A stretch of DNA of 13,718 bases, taken from NCBI GenBank assembly GCA_002694095.1, contig NZLD01000059.1, forward strand, positions 15,288 to 29,005, read 5' to 3'. Position 1 is the stretch's first letter. Each line of letters opens with the position of its first letter. Under the pieces are notes generated by a model. That model saw nothing but the letters and a program-made list of their open reading frames with translations. It made no database searches and had not been told where the DNA came from. This document shows, piece after piece, positions 6,066 to 13,446 of this stretch. The stretch is from Micrococcales bacterium (GTDB lineage: Bacteria; Actinomycetota; Actinomycetes; S36-B12). Made by a program: the position numbers and the translations under genes.

Positions 6066-7106
6066 GTGACTACCCGAGTCTCGTCCGCCACCAGGGTCGG
6101 CAGAAGTGTCCTTGCGGCACTCGGCACCGTCTCACTTTCCGCCGCTGTGCTCACCGCCCCGGCACACGCAGCCGATACCGGACTGTTTGGAACTCAAGAC
6201 GCAACGTACGACGGCGTCTACCGTCAATCGCTGGCGATCGCAGGTCTGGCTGCCACCGATGCGCGCATTCCCGCAGCCGCGGTCGACTGGCTGGCAGATC
6301 AGCAGTGTGCTGACGGATCGTTCGAAGCCTTCCGGTCGAACACATCGACCCCCTGCTCCCCTTCTGATCCTAAGAACTTCTCCGGTCCGGATACCAACAG
6401 CACAGCCATGGCGGCCATCGCGCTGTATTTGGCCGGTCGCACCGCACCGGCACGTGACGCCATCGTGTGGCTGAACAACGTGCAGAACGACGATTGGGGC
6501 TTCCCCTTCTACGCTGGCGGCGCATCCGATGCCAACTCCACCGCCTTGTCGGTCATGGCACTGCAAACCGTTCAACCGCAGGATCGAAGCGGACGTGTTC
6601 CGAACGCCCAGGAGTGGCTCGGCACACTGAAACTGAAGTGCGCCAGCGGTGGTGGGCTCGCGTATCAAAAGGGCAGTAAGGCAAACGGGCTCGCGTCCGC
6701 CCAGGGGCTGATGGGTCTGGCCGGAGCCCTACCGGTATCCGCACAAGAAGACCTCACAGCCGATCCCACCTGCCGCAAGCGAAACACGAACGCCAATGTC
6801 GGTGCGTTCGTAGCTACGGCCATCGACGACGACGGTGCCTTGACGTCCGACTTCGGCTCCGGTGCCGACTACACCTCCACGGGCTGGGCCCTGCTGGGCC
6901 TCACGGCCTTCGGCACCGGTTCCTCCGCCGTTCCGACAGCACTGGCGACCTTGCAGAACAACGTGCGCTCCTACGCCTACGCCGACAACGAGTTAGTGCC
7001 GGGTGCGGTGGGACTCCTGCTGCTCGTGGCCGAGGCGACCGATAGCAATCCGCGCGACTTCGGGGGCGTCAACCTCGTTCGCGCACTGAGCCGCAGCCTG
7101 CAGTGA
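6066..7106 (+). CDS. Secreted alpha/alpha-toroid protein, transcobalamin/intrinsic-factor barrel-like
   Basis: 346 residues. A Sec signal peptide occupies residues 1-35 (two Arg, a hydrophobic run, then cleavage after AHA before ADTG). The mature part is built of squalene-cyclase/prenyltransferase-type helical repeats: DGVYRQSLAIAGLAA (49-63), CADGSFEAF...DTNSTAMAAIAL (81-120), DDWGFPFYAGGASDANSTALSVMAL (142-166), GGLAYQKGSKANGLASAQGLMGLAG (196-220), DFGSGADYTSTGWALLGL (262-279). The recurrent D-x-N-STA-M/L-x-x-x-AL pattern recalls the cobalamin-binding alpha6-alpha6 barrel of transcobalamin and intrinsic factor. There are four Cys (81, 97, 192, 236), possibly two disulfides. GTG 6066 is chosen because the frame upstream runs into the terminator. 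It is the first gene after the B12 riboswitch and overlaps the next by GTGA. Cobalamin binding is inferred; an enzymatic terpene-cyclase role is unlikely for a secreted protein in this context. Confidence 0.85.
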   Translation: MTTRVSSATRVGRSVLAALGTVSLSAAVLTAPAHAADTGLFGTQDATYDGVYRQSLAIAGLAATDARIPAAAVDWLADQQCADGSFEAFRSNTSTPCSPSDPKNFSGPDTNSTAMAAIALYLAGRTAPARDAIVWLNNVQNDDWGFPFYAGGASDANSTALSVMALQTVQPQDRSGRVPNAQEWLGTLKLKCASGGGLAYQKGSKANGLASAQGLMGLAGALPVSAQEDLTADPTCRKRNTNANVGAFVATAIDDDGALTSDFGSGADYTSTGWALLGLTAFGTGSSAVPTALATLQNNVRSYAYADNELVPGAVGLLLLVAEATDSNPRDFGGVNLVRALSRSLQ

Positions 7107-7852
7107 CCACTCGGGGAGCGGCGCCGACTCATCGGTCGATCAGTGCTGTGGCATTGATCGCGGTGCTGATGGTCGGCGTCGCTACCCCGTCCGCGGTCGC
7201 AACCACCACCTACCGTTACTGGTCCTACTGGATCGCTGACGCCGGAACGTCACCCGAGTGGGGCTACGCATCGGAAGGGGCCGGAACCCGCGTCCCCGCC
7301 GACGGCTCGGTGGAAGGCTGGCGCTTCGGGTTGGCCGGTCAAGTGTCCGACATCAAACCGTCTATCGATCCCGACTTCGAGTCGATCTGCGCGGGAACCG
7401 AGCGTCAAGACGACACCAAGCGCGTCGGGGTCGTGATCGACCCCGGAACAGTCGACGAGTCGCCCGACGGTGAGCAACCCGGCGCACTCATGGCCACCTG
7501 CGTCGTCGTCGATGAGTCCGCGACCGGACTGGCGATCGCGCAAGCCGTCGCCGACGTGCGAGTGGAGTCCGGTTTCGTGTGTGGAATCGACGGTTATCCG
7601 GCGAGCGAGTGCGCGCCCTTGGTCGAGGTCCCGACTACTTCCCGTGCGGATGACGCATCGCCGACGCAATCCGACGAGGTCGACAACGTCGATCAAATCG
7701 ATGCTGCGTCCGGAGTTAGCGACTCCCCCGACGAGCCACCCACACAAGAGACGTCCCCCACAACACCGCTCGCCGCGGCGCTCACGGTGTCGGTTATCGC
7801 GGTGGTCGGCTTCGCGCTGTGGCGCCGCTCTCGACAGGCGGCGACGCGATGA
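7103..7852 (+). CDS. Secreted, C-terminally anchored protein (SCO2322-like); possible transcobalamin beta-domain partner
   Basis: 249 residues. Signal peptide 1-33 (cleavage after AVA). An extracytoplasmic domain of about 140 residues follows, beginning TTTYRYWSYW (34-43) and including EWGYASEGAG (52-61) and PADGSVEGWRFGL (65-77). Four Cys (96, 133, 160, 170) could form two disulfides. Residues 174-220 are an acidic Ser/Thr/Pro linker. A transmembrane helix (about 222-240) is followed by RRSR, leaving the domain outside the cell. I recall such proteins being named the SCO2322 family, found beside ECF transporter genes. The YW...G...P.DG..E..R pattern resembles DUF4430 and the C-terminal beta domain of transcobalamins. 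GTG 7103 overlaps the upstream stop and ATGA joins it to EcfT. A lid or docking partner for the toroid protein is inference. Confidence 0.82.
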   Translation: MTTRGAAPTHRSISAVALIAVLMVGVATPSAVATTTYRYWSYWIADAGTSPEWGYASEGAGTRVPADGSVEGWRFGLAGQVSDIKPSIDPDFESICAGTERQDDTKRVGVVIDPGTVDESPDGEQPGALMATCVVVDESATGLAIAQAVADVRVESGFVCGIDGYPASECAPLVEVPTTSRADDASPTQSDEVDNVDQIDAASGVSDSPDEPPTQETSPTTPLAAALTVSVIAVVGFALWRRSRQAATR

Positions 7853-9036
7853 CGGCACCCACGGTCACGATGGGCACGAGCCACGCCACCGAGCCCAACC
7901 TCGCACGAGACGACCGGGCCCGATGGCTGCACCCGCTGGCGTGGTGGGCGTGGGCTCTAGGTGTCGCGGCCGCGGCCAGCATGACCACGAACCCGCTGCT
8001 GCTGCTCGGGCTGATTACCTGCACGGCCGTTGTGGTCGACCGTCGACGCTCCGATGCTCCCTGGGCGCGATCGTTCGGATTCTTCCTTCGGCTCGCACTC
8101 ATCGTCGTCGCGTTTCGACTCGTCGCACAGATTGTCTTCGTCGCCCCGATGGGAACCACGGTGCTACTCGAGCTGCCGGGGATCACGCTTCCTTCGTGGC
8201 TCGCGGGCATCCGCCTCGGTGGCACGCTCATGCTCGAACCCGCACTCCATGCCCTCTACGAGGGCCTTCGCCTGGCCGCGATCATCGTCGCGGTGGGAGC
8301 CGCCAGCTCACTCGCCTCACCCCATCGATTGCTGAAATCGATACCGGCAGCGGTGTATGAGGTCGGTGTCAGTGTTGTGGTCGCCACGACTTTTCTTCCT
8401 CAACTCGCCAGTGATGTGGCTCGCATTCGTGCCAACCGACGTCTGCGCGGTCGCACGGACTCCGGTCTGCGAGGAGTCAGTGGGACCGTCATGCCCGTAC
8501 TGCACGGAGCCATGGATCGATCGATCGCACTCGCGGCGGCCATGGACTCTCGTGGGTACGGCCGATCAGCGACCGTCAGCCGTGCGCGGTCTCGACTGAC
8601 GGCGACCGTGTTCATTGTCGGCCTCGCGGCCATCGCGATCGGCACGTACGGAGTTCTTGGAACCGGATCACTTGCCACCTGGGGGGCGGGAATCTTGATC
8701 GCGGGAGTGGTGTGCGTGGTCGTGGGTGTTTCGCTCGCTGGTCGCCGGAGTCTTCGCACGCGCTACCGCCCCAATACGTGGCACCGGCCGGACATTCTCA
8801 CCGCACTCGCCGGCGGCGTCGTCGCTGCGACGTTCGTAATCGCGTCCGTTCAGGACGCCGCGGGCATGAACCCATCGACGTCACCGCCGCTGTGGCCGAC
8901 GCTTCCGGTCCTTGCCCTCATCGGCCTGGTGGCGGCACTGGCTCCGGCGTACCTGACTCCCCCACCGCCATCGGTCGGACCCGCGACCGATGGCGACCCG
9001 GCCAGACTCGACCCGCCAGGGCGGGCCGAGTCGTGA
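7849..9036 (+). CDS. ECF transporter transmembrane component (EcfT/CbiQ family)
   Basis: 395 residues, the integral membrane T component that couples ATP hydrolysis to the substrate-binding S component. Hydrophobic helices lie at about 28-46, 48-63, 79-98, 136-156, 170-186, 252-270, 277-297, 315-335 and 350-369. The two cytosolic coupling-helix segments are visible: VARIRANRRLRGR (190-202) and AMDSRGYGRS (231-240), the latter being the Ala/Ser-Arg-Gly signature that docks on the ATPases. The start ATG 7849 (ATGA with the preceding stop) is preferred over upstream starts inside the neighbour. It is longer than minimal EcfT proteins (about 265 residues) because of four extra C-terminal helices and a Pro-rich tail. 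It ends GTGA into the ATPase gene. Confidence 0.92.
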   Translation: MTAPTVTMGTSHATEPNLARDDRARWLHPLAWWAWALGVAAAASMTTNPLLLLGLITCTAVVVDRRRSDAPWARSFGFFLRLALIVVAFRLVAQIVFVAPMGTTVLLELPGITLPSWLAGIRLGGTLMLEPALHALYEGLRLAAIIVAVGAASSLASPHRLLKSIPAAVYEVGVSVVVATTFLPQLASDVARIRANRRLRGRTDSGLRGVSGTVMPVLHGAMDRSIALAAAMDSRGYGRSATVSRARSRLTATVFIVGLAAIAIGTYGVLGTGSLATWGAGILIAGVVCVVVGVSLAGRRSLRTRYRPNTWHRPDILTALAGGVVAATFVIASVQDAAGMNPSTSPPLWPTLPVLALIGLVAALAPAYLTPPPPSVGPATDGDPARLDPPGRAES

Positions 9037-10646
9037 TCGAGTTCGACAACGTCTCCATTCGGTACAGCCCGGGCGCACCCTGTGTGGTGGACAACGTCAA
9101 CCTGACCGTTGCCGAGGGTGAATTCATCCTCGTCGTCGGTGGGACGGGGTCGGGGAAGAGCACCTTGCTCGGGGCGATCAACGGGCTGGTGCCCCATTTC
9201 ACCGGTGGGGTCTTGACCGGCGATGTGCGCATCGACGGACGGAGCATCTCGACCAACCGACCGCGCGATCTGGCCGACCTGGTGGGCGTGGTCCCCCAGG
9301 ACCCGATGGCAAGTTTCGTCACCGACACGGTCGAGGAAGAACTCGCGTACACCATGGAGTGCCTCGGCATCGCTCCCGCCGTGATGCGTCGCCGGGTGGA
9401 GGAGACTCTCGACCTTCTGGGCCTGCAAGAACTACGCCACCGGCCCTTGCGGACCCTCAGTGGAGGCCAACGACAGCGCGCGGCAATCGGCGCGGTGCTC
9501 ACCGCGCATCCGCGGGTACTCGTCCTCGATGAACCCACCTCCGCACTCGACCCCGGGGCGGCGGAGGAAGTCCTCGCCGCGTTGCATCGACTCGTTCACG
9601 ATCTCGGCGTCACCGTCGTTCTCGCCGAACACCGCCTCGAGCGGGTCTTGCAATACGCCGACCGGATCATCGCCTTGAGTTCCCCCGGGGGTCCGATCAC
9701 TATCGGCAGCCCGGCAGACGTCATGTCGACGGCACCCATCGCACCACCCGTCGTCCACCTCGGACGCGTCGCGGGCTGGAGCCCGACCCCGATCACCGTC
9801 CGAGACGCACGCCGCCAGGCTTCTACGCTGCGGCAACTACTCGTCGGTCACGTACCGCCGGTGCGCGTGATCGAACAATCCACCGTGGCGGCAACGACGG
9901 AACACCTCGAGATCCATTACGGGACCACGCGAGCTTTGCGCTCGGTCTCCACCACGCTGCACCGGGGAGAAGTCATCGCGTTGATGGGTCGCAACGGTGC
10001 GGGGAAGTCGACAATGCTCCACTCACTCGTCGGTATGACAAAGCCCACGGATGGATCGATCGACATCGCCGGAGTTCAACCGAGTGACGTCGACGGCCCT
10101 GAGCTCATCCGCCGAGTCGGCCTCGTTCCTCAAGAGCCGGCTGACCTTCTCGAGGCGGCGACGGTCGCAGAGGAATGCGCAGCGTCCGACAAGGATGCTG
10201 GGTGCGACCCCGGAACAACCCGCGCACTACTGGCGCTTCTCGCACCCGAAATCGTCGACACCACGCACCCTCGCGACCTCAGCGAGGGTCAGCGACTGCT
10301 GTTGGTGTTGAGTCTCGTCTTGGCGGCTCGGCCCGGGGTGATCTGCCTCGACGAGCCCACCCGCGGGCTGGACTACTCAACCAAGGAACGCCTCGCCGGT
10401 GTCATCTCGGACCTTTCCTCGGCCGGTCACACCGTCATCGTCGCAACGCACGACGTCGAACTCGCCGCCGACGTGGCGTCTCGCGTGATCATCCTCGCCG
10501 ACGGCGAAATCGTTGCCGATGGATCCACCGCAGACGTCATCACCTCCTCGCCGATGTTCGCACCACAGGTCGCCAAGATCCTGGCTCCGCAACCATGGTT
10601 GACCGTTGAGCAAGTCCGTCAGACACTCGCGCAGGACTCGGCATGA
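9033..10646 (+). CDS. ECF transporter ATPase, two fused nucleotide-binding domains (EcfA1-EcfA2)
   Basis: 537 residues with two ABC domains in one chain. NBD1: Walker A GGTGSGKST (36-44), Q-loop VVPQDP (86-91), signature LSGGQ (142-146), Walker B VLVLDE (162-167) and switch His200 in LAEHRLERV. The Q-loop context QDPMASFVTDTVEEELAY is typical of ECF ATPases. NBD2: Walker A GRNGAGKST (319-327), VPQEP (365-369), a non-canonical signature LSEGQ (416-420), Walker B VICLDE (436-441) and His473 in ATHDVEL. NBD2 is therefore also likely competent. GTG 9033 is set by the 4-nt overlap with EcfT; the frame is open further upstream but that region encodes EcfT. ATGA overlaps the S component. Confidence 0.95.
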   Translation: MIEFDNVSIRYSPGAPCVVDNVNLTVAEGEFILVVGGTGSGKSTLLGAINGLVPHFTGGVLTGDVRIDGRSISTNRPRDLADLVGVVPQDPMASFVTDTVEEELAYTMECLGIAPAVMRRRVEETLDLLGLQELRHRPLRTLSGGQRQRAAIGAVLTAHPRVLVLDEPTSALDPGAAEEVLAALHRLVHDLGVTVVLAEHRLERVLQYADRIIALSSPGGPITIGSPADVMSTAPIAPPVVHLGRVAGWSPTPITVRDARRQASTLRQLLVGHVPPVRVIEQSTVAATTEHLEIHYGTTRALRSVSTTLHRGEVIALMGRNGAGKSTMLHSLVGMTKPTDGSIDIAGVQPSDVDGPELIRRVGLVPQEPADLLEAATVAEECAASDKDAGCDPGTTRALLALLAPEIVDTTHPRDLSEGQRLLLVLSLVLAARPGVICLDEPTRGLDYSTKERLAGVISDLSSAGHTVIVATHDVELAADVASRVIILADGEIVADGSTADVITSSPMFAPQVAKILAPQPWLTVEQVRQTLAQDSA

Positions 10647-11533
10647 GCTCCAAGACCATCACCCGCACCGCGAAAGCCATTCCTCTGGGCACCCGGTCGA
10701 TTCTCGCCGTGTCTTTGGCCTCCGTAGTCGGCTTGATCGCCTTCTTGTGGCCGTTCCTCGCCGCCCCGGAGTCGGCTGTGGTCGCTCACGCCACCGATGC
10801 ACCGTTCTTCTTCGCACTCCTGGTGCCTCTGGTCTTGGTGGTTGTTCTTGCGCAATTCGCCGACGGCGCCATGGACGCCAAGTCGATTGCTCTGCTCGGC
10901 GTTCTCTCCGCAGTTATCGCCGCATTGCGGCCGCTGGGTGCGGGGGTAGCCGGAATAGAACCCATTTGGGCGGTCCTCATTCTCGGCGGCTTCGCGTTGG
11001 GGCCCGGGTTCGGTTTCGTCTTGGGTTCGGTGTCGTTATTCGCCTCCGCACTCATTACCGGCGGCGTCGGCCCCTGGCTCCCCTTTCAGATGATCGCTGC
11101 CGCATGGATTGGCATGGGCGCGGGTCTCATCGCGAGAATCCCCGTCGTCCAGCGGTTCACCTCGAACCACCCCTGGCGCGAGGTGCTCCTCGTTGCCGGG
11201 TACGCACTTCTCGCCGCTGTCGCCTACGGCTTCGCCCTCAATTTGTGGTTTTGGCCATTCACAGTCGACCTCGCGCCGGCCATCGCATTCCAACCCGGCG
11301 CCCCCGCAGTGGAGAACGTTGCCGCGTGGCTTCGCTTCAGCGTCGTCACCTCGCTCGGGTTCGACATTCCCCGGGCCCTCCTGGCCGCCGGGTTGATCCT
11401 GATCGCGGGCAGAGGCGTGCTTATTGCTCTGCGACGGGCCAGCCGCCGAGCGGCGTTCGATCACGTTGTCGACTTCGCGCCGCATGATGGCGTGGCGAAC
11501 ACCTCCGACCCGCGCACACCATCGGGCACCTAG
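10643..11533 (+). CDS. ECF transporter S component, predicted cobalamin/corrinoid binding
   Basis: A 296-residue polytopic membrane protein, longer than the usual 170-210 residue S components. Helices lie at about 18-40, 54-72, 82-96, 106-120, 122-139, 146-163, 181-200 and 245-263. The conserved-looking core LRPLGAGVAGIEPIWAVLIL and GPGFGFVLGSVSLFASALITGGVGPWLPFQM (95-150) is what I associate with actinobacterial S components next to SCO2322-type genes. The C-terminus is a polar tail of about 35 residues. It is the last gene of the five-gene operon, joined by ATGA to the ATPase. Riboswitch control and the transcobalamin-like neighbours make B12 or a corrinoid the likely substrate. Cobalt is an alternative, but no CbiM/CbiN-type metal site is evident. 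Confidence 0.87.
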   Translation: MSSKTITRTAKAIPLGTRSILAVSLASVVGLIAFLWPFLAAPESAVVAHATDAPFFFALLVPLVLVVVLAQFADGAMDAKSIALLGVLSAVIAALRPLGAGVAGIEPIWAVLILGGFALGPGFGFVLGSVSLFASALITGGVGPWLPFQMIAAAWIGMGAGLIARIPVVQRFTSNHPWREVLLVAGYALLAAVAYGFALNLWFWPFTVDLAPAIAFQPGAPAVENVAAWLRFSVVTSLGFDIPRALLAAGLILIAGRGVLIALRRASRRAAFDHVVDFAPHDGVANTSDPRTPSGT

Positions 11534-11958
11534 CCCTCGTCGATATCGACAATCGCCCGCGTCACCGGTGGCAGCAGTGACACCGCGATGCCGATGACTG
11601 CAGCCACTACCAAGGCTGCCCCCACGACGCGAGTTCCCGCATCGGGAGCAGCGGTGAGCGGGACGCCAACCACGAGGCCCAGAAGCTGCGCGAGGATGAA
11701 GGGCGCCCGCGCTCCATACTTTGACAGCCACCACCCACGGGCGATGGCAATCAGGCCGACCCCAAGTGCGGCGAAAATGACGACCTGTAACACCAGGGCC
11801 GGAAGGTTAGAGACTTCCGGTGGTCCGGTCAGACCGACTCGGATGCCCTGAATGACGTCGTAGATCGCGTAACCGACGAGCACGATGCCCTCTGCAGCAG
11901 CGATTGCCGCCAGCACGATGAGCAAGGGTTGCGTCGGTTTCGGCACGTCGGCGAGCAT
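11530..11958 (-). CDS. Small four-helix integral membrane protein, unknown function
   Basis: 142 residues with four predicted transmembrane helices (about 11-32, 52-73, 85-104, 110-129) separated by short loops (GWWLSKYGARAP, LTAAPDAGTR). It resembles small conserved actinobacterial membrane proteins, but I cannot name a family with a function. ATG 11958 is chosen because AGGGAG lies about 4 nt upstream and the hydrophobic pattern begins soon after; the longer open frame upstream runs antisense to the lipid kinase. Its stop TAG and the TAG of the convergent S-component gene share the palindrome CTAG. Its start codon is only 12 bp from that of the divergent lipid kinase. Confidence 0.8.
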   Translation of the reverse strand: MLADVPKPTQPLLIVLAAIAAAEGIVLVGYAIYDVIQGIRVGLTGPPEVSNLPALVLQVVIFAALGVGLIAIARGWWLSKYGARAPFILAQLLGLVVGVPLTAAPDAGTRVVGAALVVAAVIGIAVSLLPPVTRAIVDIDEG

Positions 11959-11970
11959 AGGCTCCCTGCC

Positions 11971-12906
11971 ATGCGGGCGCTGTTGGTCGTCAACCCACGC
12001 GCCACCACCACGTCGACCAGAACCACCGATGTGATCGTGCAGGCGCTGTCTCACGAATTGGATCTGGAAATCACCTTCACCACTCATCGTGGCCACGGGG
12101 TAGATCTCGGGCACTGGGCCATCGACAACGGCCTCGACGCTGTGATCACACTTGGTGGAGACGGTGTCGTCAACGAAGTTCTCAACGGGATTCTGCGCGA
12201 CGGGCCGGGACGAGAAGTGCCGGCACTCGGCGTGATTCCCGGCGGCAGCGCCAACGTCTTCTCCCGTGCCCTGCAGGTTCCCAACGATCCGGTCGAGGCG
12301 ACCGGGGTCATCCTGCGCGCCACACGCGACGGAGTATTTCGCCGCATCGGCCTCGGGCACGTGACGACACCGGAGTTCACGCGCTGGTTCGCAGTCAACG
12401 CTGGCCTGGGAATGGACGCCCAGATCATCGCGTCGATGGAACAGCAACGCACGCGCGGCCATCGCGCGACGCCGCTGCGCTACTTCGTGACGACGGTGCG
12501 GGAGTACTTCGGGGAGCGGGATGGCCCCGAGATGACGGTCACCCGACCGGGATCTGCTCCGACCGCGGGCGTCGTCCTCGGGATCGTGCAGAACGCTTCA
12601 CCGTGGACCTATTTCGGAACTCTCCCGATCGACCCCTGCCCCCACGCCTCCTTCGAGACCGGACTCGACCTGTTTGCCCTGCGCAATCTGGGTCCCCTGA
12701 CCACCGTCCGAGCTGCAGCACGCATGTTGACCCGCACCGACGGGGCGTCCACACGATCGAGCATCGTGCGGTGGCACGACCAGGCCGGCTTCTCCTTCCA
12801 CTCCGAACAGCCGGTGCCGATCCAAATCGATGGCGAGGGCCTGGGAACCACGCAGGACGCCACGTTCACCTCCCACCCGTCGGCCCTGCTGGTCATGGGC
12901 CCGTAG
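11971..12906 (+). CDS. Diacylglycerol kinase-family lipid kinase (YegS/LCB5-like)
   Basis: 311 residues, the usual length for bacterial lipid kinases of the DAGK catalytic family, which phosphorylate diacylglycerol or a related lipid with ATP at the membrane. The nucleotide-binding motif LGGDGVVNEVLNG (61-73) and the second glycine loop IPGGSANVFSRAL (89-101) are intact. The C-terminal beta-sandwich includes VNAGLGMDAQII, NASPWTYFG and the final IQIDGEGLG segment. MRALLVVNPRA at ATG 11971 is the normal family start. Only 12 bp separate it from the start of the divergent membrane-protein gene, so its promoter must lie within that gene or it is leaderless. The exact lipid substrate cannot be read from the sequence. 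Confidence 0.92.
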   Translation: MRALLVVNPRATTTSTRTTDVIVQALSHELDLEITFTTHRGHGVDLGHWAIDNGLDAVITLGGDGVVNEVLNGILRDGPGREVPALGVIPGGSANVFSRALQVPNDPVEATGVILRATRDGVFRRIGLGHVTTPEFTRWFAVNAGLGMDAQIIASMEQQRTRGHRATPLRYFVTTVREYFGERDGPEMTVTRPGSAPTAGVVLGIVQNASPWTYFGTLPIDPCPHASFETGLDLFALRNLGPLTTVRAAARMLTRTDGASTRSSIVRWHDQAGFSFHSEQPVPIQIDGEGLGTTQDATFTSHPSALLVMGP

Positions 12907-13153
12907 CCAAAAATCGGACATTTAGGATTTAATGGTGTGAAGAAATGACTCAGAAGTCCGAATAGTGGCCCTTTGGGCTTGTGTCGGGGGCCCGCCTCTG
13001 CGACGCTTGTGATGCCCTAAGTCGTAGCGCTCGGGTCGCCTTCCTCCGAGGGTAGCCGGGGAGACCCCCCGCCCCCCTCCCAGTCGGGCCCGGTCGTGAA
13101 GACTTTCACGAGTGCCGGCAACCCCGGTGCGCAGTTTTTTGGAGTGATGACGC
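12907..13153 (+). promoter_or_regulatory. whiB1 upstream region with CRP-like palindrome and leader hairpin
   Basis: 247 bp without a gene. An AT-rich patch (about 12908-12965) stands out from the GC-rich surroundings. The inverted repeat TCGTGAA-GACT-TTCACGA (13094-13111) contains GTGA-N6-TCAC, the core of CRP/Rv3676-type sites, centred 51.5 bp before the whiB1 ATG. A weak hairpin GTGCCGG/CCGGTGC (13112-13118, 13124-13130) is followed by six T (13135-13140), directly before the GGAG ribosome site. I could not fix the promoter. Confidence 0.6.
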
Positions 13154-13408
13154 ATGGACTGGCGCCACGAGGCGGCCTGCCGTGACGAAGATCCGGAGTT
13201 GTTCTTTCCCATTGGAAACACCGGGCCAGCACTCATTCAGATTGACGAAGCCAAGGCTGTCTGTCGCCGATGCCCGGTGGTCGACGAATGCCTGCGCTGG
13301 GCTCTCGAAAGCGGTCAAGATGCCGGCGTGTGGGGCGGCCTGAGCGAAGATGAGCGTCGCGCCCTCAAGCGCCGCAACGCCCGCATGCGAGCCCGCACGA
13401 ACGTCTAG
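13154..13408 (+). CDS. whiB1: WhiB1-type iron-sulfur transcription regulator
   Basis: 84 residues. The four cluster-ligand cysteines are C9, C37, C40 and C46 in the C-x(27)-CxxC-x5-C arrangement. The GVWGG turn (58-62) and the basic helix DERRALKRRNARMRAR (66-81) are present. The sequence MDWRHEAACRDEDPELFFP and the rest is very close to mycobacterial WhiB1, a [4Fe-4S] protein that is nitric-oxide sensitive and works with the primary sigma factor. GGAG lies 9 nt upstream of ATG 13154. The next gene is a convergent sensor kinase, as for Rv3219/Rv3220c. Upstream there is a CRP-like palindrome, consistent with known CRP control of mycobacterial whiB1. No key residue is missing. Confidence 0.97.
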   Translation: MDWRHEAACRDEDPELFFPIGNTGPALIQIDEAKAVCRRCPVVDECLRWALESGQDAGVWGGLSEDERRALKRRNARMRARTNV

Positions 13409-13446
13409 ACGCGTCCCCATGGGCTGACGCCGTCGGTCGCCGAAAG

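Noticed and set aside
6066..7106. Terpene (squalene-hopene) cyclase
   Set aside because: The toroid repeats are similar, but the protein is secreted, only about 310 residues when mature, and I see no DXDD-type catalytic motif.
8712..9032. Upstream extension of the ATPase frame
   Set aside because: It overlaps the EcfT gene in another frame; the ABC domain starts at MIEFDNVSIRY, at the GTGA overlap.
12936..12953. TGTGA half-site in GGTGTGAAGAAATGACTC as a CRP box
   Set aside because: Only one half matches; the other half is not TCACA. The palindrome at 13094-13111 is much better.
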